A DNA stretch of 5,986 bases from Opitutaceae bacterium UBA6669 (GCA_002455175.1 DKKJ01000141.1:18481-24466), one strand, 5' to 3'. Shown: positions 1 through 5,986, numbered from the stretch's first letter. The notes: generated by a model not told the origin, from the letters alone. Numbers and translations: made by a program.

Positions 1-653
1 ACTGATTCCGTGACGCCGGTCAGAATCACGGTGAGATCGGCCTTGGCTTCACCTTTTTCAGCCGCGCTGACGAGCTGTTCTGCCAATTGGATGCGTCGAC
101 GTGCCGACCGAGTGCCATTGAAGCTTTCGAGGATCTCGTCTTCGGCGGAAACCGGCACCTCGCGAAGTACGTAGCACTCGGTCTTTTTTACCGGGACGGC
201 GATGCGCGGATCCTTGGCGATGGCTTTCTTGGCGGAGGACCACCACTTTTTAAATTTTTCCTCTCCAATTGCCTGGGCGAGCGTCAGTTCCAAGTCGATG
301 GCCGTGGTCGCATTGTTCGGATACGCTTGGAGCGATTCTACGACCAATTGCGCAGGATCCTTTTCGATCAGTTGCGCGACGTGTTTGGCATCGGTTTCTT
401 TCCGAACCAGCAGATGCTTGGCAGGAAGGATATCCATGGTCGTCAGACAGAACGCTGGGTCCATGGCATGACCCTTCTTGGTCTTAAAATCGATGATCAG
501 CTTTTGGCTGCCTTCGTCATAGCGCTGAATTTGGCCGAATCCCCAGCTGCGATGAATGACGTATGCGCCGTCTTCCATCGTTTCTAATTTGGCTTTGGAG
601 GCCTTGAGCGACGGGTTTTTGGCGACGAGCGCGTTGACTGCCTCTGTGTTCAT
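1..653 (-). CDS. N-terminal part of a large protein with a tudor-like motif; probable Gre-family transcription elongation factor with N-terminal extension (partial, runs off left edge)
   Basis: An open frame runs without a stop from an ATG at 653 to the window edge, giving 217 residues of a longer protein. Residues 31-76 hold a compact beta-rich segment beginning YVIHRSWGFGQI and continuing IIDF and a following hydrophobic strand; this pattern (basic/aromatic, GxG, then a strand ending in DF) resembles the small tudor/CarD-like folds found in nucleic-acid enzymes. Around residues 134-144 is FKKWWSSAKKA, followed by VPVKKTE (153-159); from memory this is typical of the long N-terminal regions of verrucomicrobial and chlamydial GreA/GreB-like proteins, whose Gre domain sits at the C-terminus. 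That domain would be outside the window, so the Gre assignment is inference. Composition is lysine-rich and looks like a genuine cytosolic protein. The ATG has no strong ribosome binding site; an in-frame Met26 is an alternative but would leave little before the motif. It is divergent from rsmB. Confidence 0.75.
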   Translation of the reverse strand, partial: MNTEAVNALVAKNPSLKASKAKLETMEDGAYVIHRSWGFGQIQRYDEGSQKLIIDFKTKKGHAMDPAFCLTTMDILPAKHLLVRKETDAKHVAQLIEKDPAQLVVESLQAYPNNATTAIDLELTLAQAIGEEKFKKWWSSAKKAIAKDPRIAVPVKKTECYVLREVPVSAEDEILESFNGTRSARRRIQLAEQLVSAAEKGEAKADLTVILTGVTES

Positions 654-796
654 AAGCGAAAGAGATTAAATTCTGAATCTGAGAGAAAATCGTACCGCCA
701 CCAAAGATGTCAACCAGCCCGTTGGCGTGAAAGGTGAGGGCCTCCGGCGATTAGACCTTGGCATCTTCCGAGAGTCCGTCACCCTCCGGGCCGCGC
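654..796. other. Divergent intergenic region between the Gre-like gene and rsmB
   Basis: These 143 bases separate two genes that point away from each other, so promoters for both should lie here. An A/T-rich patch at about 659-690 contrasts with the GC-rich surroundings and lies just upstream of the minus-strand gene. On the minus strand a perfect TTGACA is present at 708-713. I could not pick out a convincing promoter for rsmB on the plus strand. If rsmB starts at the TTG at 758 instead of the ATG at 797, the region shrinks to 104 bases. Confidence 0.6.
686..713 (-). promoter_or_regulatory. Candidate sigma-70-type promoter for the Gre-like gene
   Basis: Read on the minus strand there is a perfect -35 hexamer TTGACA (708-713), a 16-base spacer, and GATTTT (686-691), which matches only three of six -10 consensus positions. 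It lies about 35-60 bases upstream of the ATG at 653 in an A/T-rich patch, a reasonable position. The weak -10 box keeps this tentative. Confidence 0.25.
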
Positions 797-2209
797 ATGT
801 CGGCCAGCCCCGAAGCTTCGACGGTCCCGTCGTCCTCCCTCTCTCCCACACCTTGGGCTATCGCTGTACGGTTGCTCGTTCGGTGGATCGACCATCAGGA
901 GCGCGCGGATACGCTCCTGGAGACCGTCCCATCAACGATTTCCCGCGCTGATCGCGGCCGGGTGCAACATTTGTTTTACGGCGTATTGCGGCATTTGGGC
1001 AGGATCGATGCCCATCTGACACGTTGGGTAGCGAGACCGCCGCGCACCCGCCTGCGTGCGGTTCTATTGGTGGCGGGATTTGAATTGATCGAGGGCGGTG
1101 CGGACGGCCACGTGGCCCGCGTTGTGCACCATGCAGTGGAGCAGGCCAAGACCCTGGCCAGCCCCGCCGAGGCCAAGTTGGTCAACGCGGTGGTGCGAAA
1201 AATGGCGGAATCCATTTCGTTGGAGCGTCCTCCTGGTCAACTCGCCTCAGCGGAAGTCCTCGCGGAGTATTTTTCACATCCTGTTTGGATGGTGAAGCGC
1301 TGGATCGGCGCATTCGGCCTCGAGTCCACCCGTGCGTTGTTGGAACTGCACCAGCGGCCGGCGGCATTGTCGGCGCGTTGGCGAAAACCGGAAGTGGCTT
1401 TGCCGCCGTGGCTGGAAGCGACTCCGATCGCCGGCTTCTATCAGATTGCTTCAGGACATTGGAAGGAGGTCGAGGCGGAGCTGGAGGCGGGACATCTTTA
1501 TCTACAAGACCCCGCGACCCGTCACGCGGTGGACCTTTTAGACGTTTCTGCGGACGAAACCGTGCTCGACGCCTGTGCCGCTCCGGGTGGCAAGGCCTTG
1601 GCGATCGCTGATCGGATGAAGACGGGTCGTTTGGTGGCTCTGGACCTCCCCGGACCTCGTCTCAATCGCCTTCAAGCCAATCTGGCTCGGGTTCAGGGCG
1701 TGGAGACGATACTCGTGGCCGCGGATTTGCAAGTATCGCTCTTCCGGGCATTACAGGACAAAGGATTGCCCGTGCAGTATTCTGCCGTGCTCATTGATGT
1801 GCCGTGTTCGAACACGGGGGTGATGCGGCACCGGGTGGATGTGAAGTGGCGTCTCCAAGAAGGGGACATTTTCAAGCACAGCCGACAGCAGGGGGCGTTG
1901 CTCCGCGCCGCGGCGGCCTTGGTCGCTCCGGGCGGGCGGTTGGTCTACTCCACCTGTAGCCTCGATAGTTTGGAAAATGAGCACGTGGTCAGCTCTTTCT
2001 TACAAGGGGCAGGAGGTGGATGGAAACAAGAGGCGGCGGTAATCTCGCGACCGTGGGAAACAGGGCACGACGGCGCTGCGGCTTTTCGTCTGCGGCGTGC
2101 CGCGGTGGCCGAAGAAAAATCCGTCGGCGCTATTAGGCTCGCCCCTAAGGCACCAGATCGAACACCGGCAAAGTGCGGGTGGTTTCGATCAGGCCGTCCA
2201 GGAAAGTGA
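797..2209 (+). CDS. rsmB: 16S rRNA (cytosine(967)-C(5))-methyltransferase RsmB
   Basis: RsmB transfers a methyl group from S-adenosylmethionine to C5 of C967 (E. coli numbering) of 16S rRNA in the cytoplasm. From the ATG at 797 the protein has 470 residues (E. coli RsmB about 429). Residues ~20-125 form a NusB-like all-helical RNA-binding domain (QHLFYGVLRHLGRID, then LLVAGFELI). The methyltransferase domain follows: SAM-binding motif I VLDACAAPGGKA at 256-267, motif IV DVPCSNTG at 334-341 with Cys337, and motif VI VYSTCSL with Cys387, the expected nucleophile. Motif IV has DVPCS where DAPCS is usual. The family's closing GHDG...FRLRR is present, but a further ~36-residue tail follows with no family resemblance. 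I chose ATG 797 because the TTG at 758 adds only 13 Ser/Pro-rich residues; a TAG at 752 bars anything longer. Neither start has a good ribosome binding site. It overlaps the opposite gene by 65 bases. Confidence 0.93.
   Translation: MSASPEASTVPSSSLSPTPWAIAVRLLVRWIDHQERADTLLETVPSTISRADRGRVQHLFYGVLRHLGRIDAHLTRWVARPPRTRLRAVLLVAGFELIEGGADGHVARVVHHAVEQAKTLASPAEAKLVNAVVRKMAESISLERPPGQLASAEVLAEYFSHPVWMVKRWIGAFGLESTRALLELHQRPAALSARWRKPEVALPPWLEATPIAGFYQIASGHWKEVEAELEAGHLYLQDPATRHAVDLLDVSADETVLDACAAPGGKALAIADRMKTGRLVALDLPGPRLNRLQANLARVQGVETILVAADLQVSLFRALQDKGLPVQYSAVLIDVPCSNTGVMRHRVDVKWRLQEGDIFKHSRQQGALLRAAAALVAPGGRLVYSTCSLDSLENEHVVSSFLQGAGGGWKQEAAVISRPWETGHDGAAAFRLRRAAVAEEKSVGAIRLAPKAPDRTPAKCGWFRSGRPGK
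1802..1817. repeat. Perfect 16-bp palindrome inside rsmB motif IV
   Basis: CCGTGTTCGAACACGG is its own reverse complement over all 16 bases. It covers the codons for Pro336, Cys337, Ser338, Asn339 and Thr340, a conserved catalytic motif, so protein constraint plus codon choice may explain it. No function can be assigned. Confidence 0.5.
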
Positions 2210-3401
2210 AGTCGAGCAGCTCGGCCGTGGCCACGCGGGCCTCAAGGCGTTGCAGTGGCCAATCGGATACAGGTTCGCCGTCGATGCGTACTAGTAGATC
2301 GCCCACCTGAATTCCCTCGGCGTCTGCCGGGGATCCTGGCACTACGGCGGCGACGCGCCAATATGCTTCCGTTTTGGTGAAGCTAAGACCGCTGGTTCGG
2401 GGTGACGGCGAAGGTATCGGCGCGGACGATTCACGGAAGAAGGTGACGTCGCCACGGTCTTGGTCGAAGGTGACGACAAAGTGTCTGAGGATCCCACCGC
2501 CGATGGACGAAAGCTCATCGGTCAGATCGGTGACGGGTTTTGGTAGGCGGTAGTCTCCAATTCGGAGCAACCCATCGAGTCGCCCGATTTCCTGGGGCCG
2601 TTCTCCAGCGAGAGTGGCAATGACGCCTCCCGGAATCGGTCTCTGGTTGATGCGCGTTTCCAGTCCGACCGGATTCAAATGAAGTCCGCTGTCGCTGCCG
2701 GAATCGATCAGCGCCACCAGCGTTTGGCCGTCAATTTCGATAGGAATCAGCGGCGTTTTGGTGGCGGTATCGAAGGCCACACGCGAGCCCGGTTGGAGCG
2801 CCGAGGCGCCACCCGCGGGTGCGAGGAGGATACGCGAGTTGGGATAATCCAACGTGAGGATGGTCTGCCGAAACACCGGAAATCCCAGCACGCCATCGAT
2901 TTTTTCTCCAAAGTGGGCGGAAAGCTCTTCGAAGTCGTAGATCAAGGCCGGGACGCGATCGAAACGAGCTCCGCCTACTTCTAAGCGGCGAACGGTGACG
3001 GCACTGAGCAGCGTGTCCTGTCCGGATGCGGCTCTGACTCGCACCTGCGGTGTGGTGGGGGAGGGCTGATCGGTGGCGTAGAACCGCGCGAATTCTGGAG
3101 ACACCAGCGTGACCGAGGACCCGGTATCGAGCAGAAACCGCCAGGTGCCGCGTTTGTCGAAGGTCATTTCGACGAAAAGGACATTGGCGATCGTCTTGAC
3201 CGGCACCGTGACCAGCGGTGATTCCAAACGTGTACGGCCTGGGGTGGGATCACGGCGGAGCAACGTGCAGCCGGTGAGAAAAATCAGCGCGGTGAAAACG
3301 AAGACAGACTGAGCGACGGAAACGCGTCGCGATAACCGTGCCGGAGAAATCCGGGACGCGGGGGGGACGTGCGACGGTGGCCGTGACAGCCCGGTCTTCA
3401 T
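2145..3401 (-). CDS. Lipoprotein with two retropepsin-like aspartic protease lobes and a C-terminal PDZ domain
   Basis: The 418-residue product is probably a lipid-anchored periplasmic or outer-membrane peptidase. A basic N-region with RLSRR (22-26) precedes a hydrophobic stretch and lipobox LTGC with Cys45 as the acylated residue; +2 is Thr, so there is no Asp inner-membrane retention signal. Lobe 1 (~70-195) has FLLDTGSS with Asp92 and ends with DGVLGF (169-174) before a strand. Lobe 2 (~215-323) has ALIDSGS with Asp233 and ends GGGILRHFVVTFD (301-313). Each lobe thus carries its own catalytic-type D-T/S-G and a closing hydrophobic-Gly motif, as in bacterial retropepsin-like (clan AA) proteins. 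A Ser/Pro linker (325-334) leads to a PDZ domain (~335-418) with VPGSPADAEGIQVGDLLVRI. The ATG at 3401 lies 9 bases after the transporter's stop, so the two are probably co-transcribed. The signal N-region is long at 45 residues but no better start lies inside. Substrate is unknown. The 3' end overlaps rsmB. Confidence 0.9.
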   Translation of the reverse strand: MKTGLSRPPSHVPPASRISPARLSRRVSVAQSVFVFTALIFLTGCTLLRRDPTPGRTRLESPLVTVPVKTIANVLFVEMTFDKRGTWRFLLDTGSSVTLVSPEFARFYATDQPSPTTPQVRVRAASGQDTLLSAVTVRRLEVGGARFDRVPALIYDFEELSAHFGEKIDGVLGFPVFRQTILTLDYPNSRILLAPAGGASALQPGSRVAFDTATKTPLIPIEIDGQTLVALIDSGSDSGLHLNPVGLETRINQRPIPGGVIATLAGERPQEIGRLDGLLRIGDYRLPKPVTDLTDELSSIGGGILRHFVVTFDQDRGDVTFFRESSAPIPSPSPRTSGLSFTKTEAYWRVAAVVPGSPADAEGIQVGDLLVRIDGEPVSDWPLQRLEARVATAELLDFTFLDGLIETTRTLPVFDLVP

Positions 3402-3410
3402 CTCATCGCT

Positions 3411-4733
3411 TCACTTGGCGGGCTGGGGCAGTCGCCGACTGGCGAGGAAGGCGAGCACGGCCAATATCGCGGCGACCACGAAGACCGTAGTAGAGCCTAA
3501 CGTCCAAAAGATGATCCCAGCGGTCACCGGGGTGACGGCGCGCGAAAGAGCCCCGAGCGAGCGAAACAGGCCGAGCACCCGACCCTGTTCACTCTCTCCC
3601 GCGTAGAGTGAGATCAGACCGCTCGATGAGGGATTGACCAGTCCGCTACCAAAAGCGAGGAAGGCGACACCCGCGTAGAGCCAGAGCGGTGACGATGCGA
3701 AGCCGAGGGCGAGCAGCCCGATGAGCGAGCCGAGCAGACCCAACTTGAGTACCTGGGTTTCAGGAATTTTGCCGAGCATTTTCCGGACGATAAAGCCCTG
3801 CGTAATGATAGAGCAGATACCAAGAAATCCCATTAATTTCCCATTCTCCACCGCCGTGTAATTGAACCGTTCTGCGGCGAGGAACGTGAGGGACACCTCC
3901 ATGGCGACAAAGGCCAGCGAGTAGATGAAGGCGACGAGATTGATGCGCCGGATTTCACGATTGCCGAGTGAAAGCAGGGCGCGCAGCGGATTGCGTAGTC
4001 GGGGCTCGCGAGATTCGCCGCGTGCGCGTTCGGGCAGCGTCTCTTTGAAGCGGGCCGCGATCCAAACCAGGTTGAGCAGGCTCATGACCATCGCTAGAAA
4101 AGCGGGAAAGGAGAACGGATTGAAGCCCCACTCTGCCAGAGCCGGATAGTGCTCAACTACGTTGAACTGTACGGAAAACGCGCCCAGGAGTGGCCCGGTG
4201 ACAAGTCCAAGTCCAAAGGCTGCGCCGACTAGGCCCATGGCCTTGGAGCGCTCTTGTCGCGTGGTGACGTCCGCCACCGCCGCCGTGGCCACGGAGAGGT
4301 TGCCTCCAAAGGCGCCGGCGATGAGACGTGACACGATGAACAGCCAGAACGAGCCGCTGACCATCCAGAGCGCGTAACTCAAGGCGGTACCAGCGACGGT
4401 GAACAAAAGAATTGGGCGCCGTCCTCGTTTGTCCGAAAGGCTGCCCCAGAACGGTGCGAAGACAAACTGCAGTACCGAGAAGAGGGAGCTGATGAGGCCG
4501 CCGAAGAGCACCTCGGGGAGATGCGACTCATTTCCCAGGATATGAGCGAAGCTATTGAGCGCGCCCAAAAGGCTGGCGAGCACCCCGCTTTGTCCGTCGA
4601 CACTCAGATAGTGCCTCAACAGGTCGGGGCCGAGGGGGAAAGCGATCGAGAACCCGATTAAGTCGATGTAAAGTGTGAGAAAAATGACACCCAGCGAGAG
4701 TGGGCGGGGAGGCGTGGGAGCAGGCGAGGACAC
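3411..4733 (-). CDS. Major facilitator superfamily transporter, DHA1 (TetA-like drug:H+ antiporter) type
   Basis: This is a 12-helix inner-membrane transporter of 440 residues from the GTG at 4733. The first helix contains LYIDLIGFSIAFPLGP with an intramembrane Asp24, like TetA and its relatives. The cytoplasmic loop between helices 2 and 3 has motif A, GSLSDKRGRRP (97-107). Helix 4 has RLIAGAFGGN (136-145), and helix 5 has the antiporter motif C, GAAFGLGLVTGPLLGA (170-185). A charged central loop (~228-263) divides the two halves. The loop between helices 1 and 2 (~40-76) is longer than in TetA. The substrate cannot be told from sequence; I would not call it tetracycline resistance. The frame stays open to a TTG at 4808 (and a TTG at 4778), which would add 25 residues without recognisable features; GTG 4733 puts the start just before the first helix, as I expect for homologues. 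No clear ribosome binding site decides it. It probably heads an operon with the protease lipoprotein. Confidence 0.9.
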   Translation of the reverse strand: MSSPAPTPPRPLSLGVIFLTLYIDLIGFSIAFPLGPDLLRHYLSVDGQSGVLASLLGALNSFAHILGNESHLPEVLFGGLISSLFSVLQFVFAPFWGSLSDKRGRRPILLFTVAGTALSYALWMVSGSFWLFIVSRLIAGAFGGNLSVATAAVADVTTRQERSKAMGLVGAAFGLGLVTGPLLGAFSVQFNVVEHYPALAEWGFNPFSFPAFLAMVMSLLNLVWIAARFKETLPERARGESREPRLRNPLRALLSLGNREIRRINLVAFIYSLAFVAMEVSLTFLAAERFNYTAVENGKLMGFLGICSIITQGFIVRKMLGKIPETQVLKLGLLGSLIGLLALGFASSPLWLYAGVAFLAFGSGLVNPSSSGLISLYAGESEQGRVLGLFRSLGALSRAVTPVTAGIIFWTLGSTTVFVVAAILAVLAFLASRRLPQPAK

Positions 4734-4830
4734 GAAGGTAAGAGCAGAACCAGTTAGCGAGCTGCCGCCAAGAGACAAACCGTGAACTTTGCTGCGGCAT
4801 TCACCCAATAAGACGATGAAAGGAAATTCC

Positions 4831-4846
4831 TACAGCCTGGACTGTA
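4831..4846. repeat. Dyad TACAG-N6-CTGTA upstream of the MFS gene, possible operator
   Basis: TACAGCCTGGACTGTA has perfect five-base arms around a six-base centre. Its size and symmetry would suit a dimeric repressor, and DHA1 efflux genes are often under such control, but no regulator gene is in the window. It lies about 22 bases upstream of the TTG at 4808 and about 97 upstream of the GTG at 4733. Arms of this length can occur by chance. Confidence 0.2.
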
Positions 4847-4914
4847 ATTCTCTTGCAGGAGTCTGCCGATGGTATCGATGCCGTGCTTCTCTTTGGAGAC
4901 TTGTTTGTAAAGCC

Positions 4915-4939
4915 GAGGTCGGGAAGCGCTCTGGACCTC
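4915..4939. repeat. Small inverted repeat in the MFS upstream region
   Basis: GAGGTC at 4915-4920 pairs with GACCTC at 4934-4939 across a 13-base loop. Six base pairs with a long loop is weak on its own; its only interest is the nearby dyads. Confidence 0.2.
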
Positions 4940-4965
4940 ACGATAACTTTGGCGCCCGGGCGGGT

Positions 4966-4984
4966 CGGCGGAATTTTGCCGCCG
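4966..4984. repeat. GC-rich hairpin in the MFS upstream region
   Basis: CGGCGG (4966-4971) and CCGCCG (4979-4984) form a six-pair all-GC stem around a seven-base A/T-rich loop. No T-run follows on either strand, so it does not look like an intrinsic terminator. It may be a leader or mRNA-end structure, or chance in GC-rich DNA. Confidence 0.25.
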
Positions 4985-5029
4985 CATCTCACTCGGTAGA
5001 AGCTTTAGAGCGCCGACGAGTCTCTGGAG

Positions 5030-5062
5030 TCACCCACGCAGCAACGTTCGCTCCGTGGGTGA
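5030..5062 (-). terminator. Stem-loop just downstream of glyA, possible transcript-end structure
   Basis: TCACCCACG (5030-5038) is perfectly complementary to CGTGGGTGA (5054-5062). After one C/C mismatch the stem continues three more pairs (5040-5042 with 5050-5052) to a seven-base loop. It begins 18 bases after the glyA stop codon, the usual place for a terminator or 3' stabilising hairpin. No T-run follows on the minus strand, so it is not a standard intrinsic terminator; Rho-dependent ending with hairpin protection is possible. Confidence 0.4.
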
Positions 5063-5080
5063 TGAAATCCGGAGACAGGC

Positions 5081-5986
5081 TTACTTCCGGTAAGGAAGCG
5101 GATAGCGGGCGAGCAAGGCGGCGACGCGTTTCTTTGCTTCGTCGATGCCGGCGCTTTCCTTTTCCGTTCCGATGGCTTTGAGCACGGTGTCGATCGCTGC
5201 GGCGATCTCGTCCATGTCTTTTTCGACCAGACCGCGCGTGGTCATCGCGGGCGTGCCGATACGAATGCCTGAGCCCTGGAAGGGAGAACGCGTTTCGAAC
5301 GGAACCGTGTTCTTGTTGAGCGTGATGTGGGCAAGATCCAGTGTTTCCTGCGCCTTCTTGGCCGTCAATTCCGGGAGATTATGGCGGAGGTCGACGAGGA
5401 AGAGGTGGTTTTCGGTTCCACCTGACACCACCTTGTAGCCACGCGACGTCATCGCGGTGGCGAAGGCGGCCGCGTTTTTCACCACTTGCCGGGCGTAGGT
5501 GGCGAATTCCGGCTTGAGGCACTCGTGGAAACACACGGCCTTTGCCGCGATCACATGCATCAAGGGCCCGCCCTGGCTCCCCGGGAAGACGGCTGAATCG
5601 ATGGCTTTGGCGTGGGCCGCCTTGCAGAGGATCAGACCACCGCGCGGACCGCGCAGGGTTTTGTGGGTGGTGGTCGTGACGAAATCAGCGTGAGCGACCG
5701 GAGAGGGATGGACACCTCCAGCCACGAGACCTGCGATGTGTGCGATATCTGCGAAGAGGTATGCACCGACGCTGCGGGCGATTTCGCCCATGCGAGCGAA
5801 GTCGATGATGCGGGAATAGGCACTTGCGCCCACCGTGATCATCTTGGGTTTCTCGCGGGCAGCGACGGCAGCGAGTTCATCATAGTCGATCAACCCGTTG
5901 TCCTCACGTACGCCGTATTGGCAAAATTGATAGAGCTTGCCGGAAAAGTTGGCGGGGTGACCGTGGGTGAGGTGGCCGCCGTGGGC
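5081..5986 (-). CDS. glyA: Serine hydroxymethyltransferase (partial, N-terminus beyond right edge)
   Basis: GlyA is a cytoplasmic PLP enzyme that converts serine and tetrahydrofolate to glycine and 5,10-methylene-tetrahydrofolate, the main source of one-carbon units. The window holds the C-terminal 301 residues. The frame is open to the edge and starts with AHGGHLTHG, which sits near residue 120 in E. coli GlyA, so about 120 residues are missing. Visible residues (window numbering): [12 protein letters not shown] at 80-91, with Asp80 and His83 matching the PLP-contacting Asp and His; [14 protein letters not shown] at 104-117, with Lys109 as the Schiff-base lysine; and SGIRIGTPA at 239-247, with Arg242 as the substrate-carboxylate arginine. 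All key residues are intact. A TTG at 5891-5893 could be mistaken for a start but is an internal Leu codon, since the conserved family sequence continues upstream of it. The protein ends RYPLPYRK before TAA. Confidence 0.97.
   Translation of the reverse strand, partial: AHGGHLTHGHPANFSGKLYQFCQYGVREDNGLIDYDELAAVAAREKPKMITVGASAYSRIIDFARMGEIARSVGAYLFADIAHIAGLVAGGVHPSPVAHADFVTTTTHKTLRGPRGGLILCKAAHAKAIDSAVFPGSQGGPLMHVIAAKAVCFHECLKPEFATYARQVVKNAAAFATAMTSRGYKVVSGGTENHLFLVDLRHNLPELTAKKAQETLDLAHITLNKNTVPFETRSPFQGSGIRIGTPAMTTRGLVEKDMDEIAAAIDTVLKAIGTEKESAGIDEAKKRVAALLARYPLPYRK

Larger units (their letters stand above)
4734..5080. other. Non-coding region between glyA and the MFS transporter gene
   Basis: Both flanking genes read on the minus strand, so this stretch should hold the glyA 3' end and the promoter and leader of the transporter-protease operon. 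Short open frames cross it on both strands, but none shows a recognisable motif, domain or convincing start, and I treat them as chance. The visible structure is a set of small dyads at 4831-4846, 4915-4939 and 4966-4984 and a stronger stem-loop at 5030-5062. I looked for a tRNA cloverleaf and a -35/-10 pair for the transporter and found neither. Bases 4734-4808 would be coding if the TTG start were used. Confidence 0.6.

Noticed and set aside
87..587. Plus-strand open frame of 166 residues
   Set aside because: It is the antisense shadow of the minus-strand gene at 1-653, whose product has coherent motifs and protein-like composition; the plus-strand product has none.
2226..2235. Palindrome CGTGGCCACG near the convergent gene ends, as a possible bidirectional terminator
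   Set aside because: It is only 10 bases with no loop and no T-run on either strand, lies inside the PDZ coding sequence, and is common in GC-rich DNA.
3411..4733. Calling the MFS gene a tetracycline resistance determinant
   Set aside because: The motifs place it in the DHA1 family broadly; environmental relatives are common and nothing here fixes the substrate.
4754..4992. Two overlapping minus-strand open frames (63 and 77 residues) upstream of the MFS gene, possibly a small or decayed gene
   Set aside because: A stretch reading KQVSKEKHGIDTIGRLLQ looks somewhat protein-like, but there is no good start, no family resemblance, and the longer frame runs into the MFS gene region in a different frame.
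4809..5080. A tRNA or other structural RNA gene in the glyA-MFS gap
   Set aside because: The dyads do not assemble into a cloverleaf and no T-loop (GGTTCRA-like) sequence was seen on either strand.
4789..5181. Plus-strand open frame of 130 residues across the glyA-MFS gap
   Set aside because: It is rich in Arg and Cys, has no recognisable motif, and runs into the antisense of the glyA 3' end, so it looks like chance in GC-rich DNA.
5081..5893. glyA starting at the TTG at 5893
   Set aside because: The same frame continues to the window edge with the conserved GlyA segment AHGGHLTHG, so this TTG is an internal Leu codon and the gene is truncated by the window.

Overview
The window is a GC-rich, gene-dense stretch of bacterial chromosome carrying mostly housekeeping genes. 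The sequences resemble the Opitutaceae/Verrucomicrobiota group: a long protein with an N-terminal tudor-like motif and a WW-rich segment that I associate with verrucomicrobial Gre-family proteins, a DHA1 transporter with a long first periplasmic loop, and weak or absent Shine-Dalgarno sequences. This taxonomic guess rests on remembered similarity, not on a search.

Layout from left to right. (1) 1-653, minus strand: the N-terminal 217 residues of a large protein that continues past the left edge, probably a Gre-family transcription factor with an N-terminal extension. (2) 654-796: a short divergent promoter region. (3) 797-2209, plus strand: rsmB, the 16S rRNA cytosine-C5 methyltransferase, with both active-site cysteines. 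(4) 2145-3401, minus strand: a lipoprotein with two retropepsin-like aspartic protease lobes and a C-terminal PDZ domain; its 3' end overlaps the 3' end of rsmB by 65 bp, tail to tail. (5) 3411-4733 (possibly from 4808), minus strand: a TetA-like DHA1 major facilitator transporter, ending only 9 bp before the lipoprotein gene, so the two probably form an operon. (6) about 4734-5080: a non-coding stretch with several small dyads, including a strong stem-loop just after glyA. (7) 5081-5986, minus strand: glyA, serine hydroxymethyltransferase, whose N-terminal ~120 residues lie beyond the right edge.

The genes do not form one pathway. The left part serves RNA synthesis and ribosome maturation (Gre-like protein, RsmB). 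The centre is an envelope pair (inner-membrane exporter plus periplasmic lipid-anchored protease). The right is one-carbon/glycine metabolism. No mobile element, CRISPR array, tRNA, rRNA or toxin-antitoxin pair was seen, and I found no convincing new multi-gene system. The points most worth a second look are the two-lobed aspartic protease/PDZ lipoprotein, the rsmB C-terminal tail written across the opposite gene, and the edge gene at 1-653.
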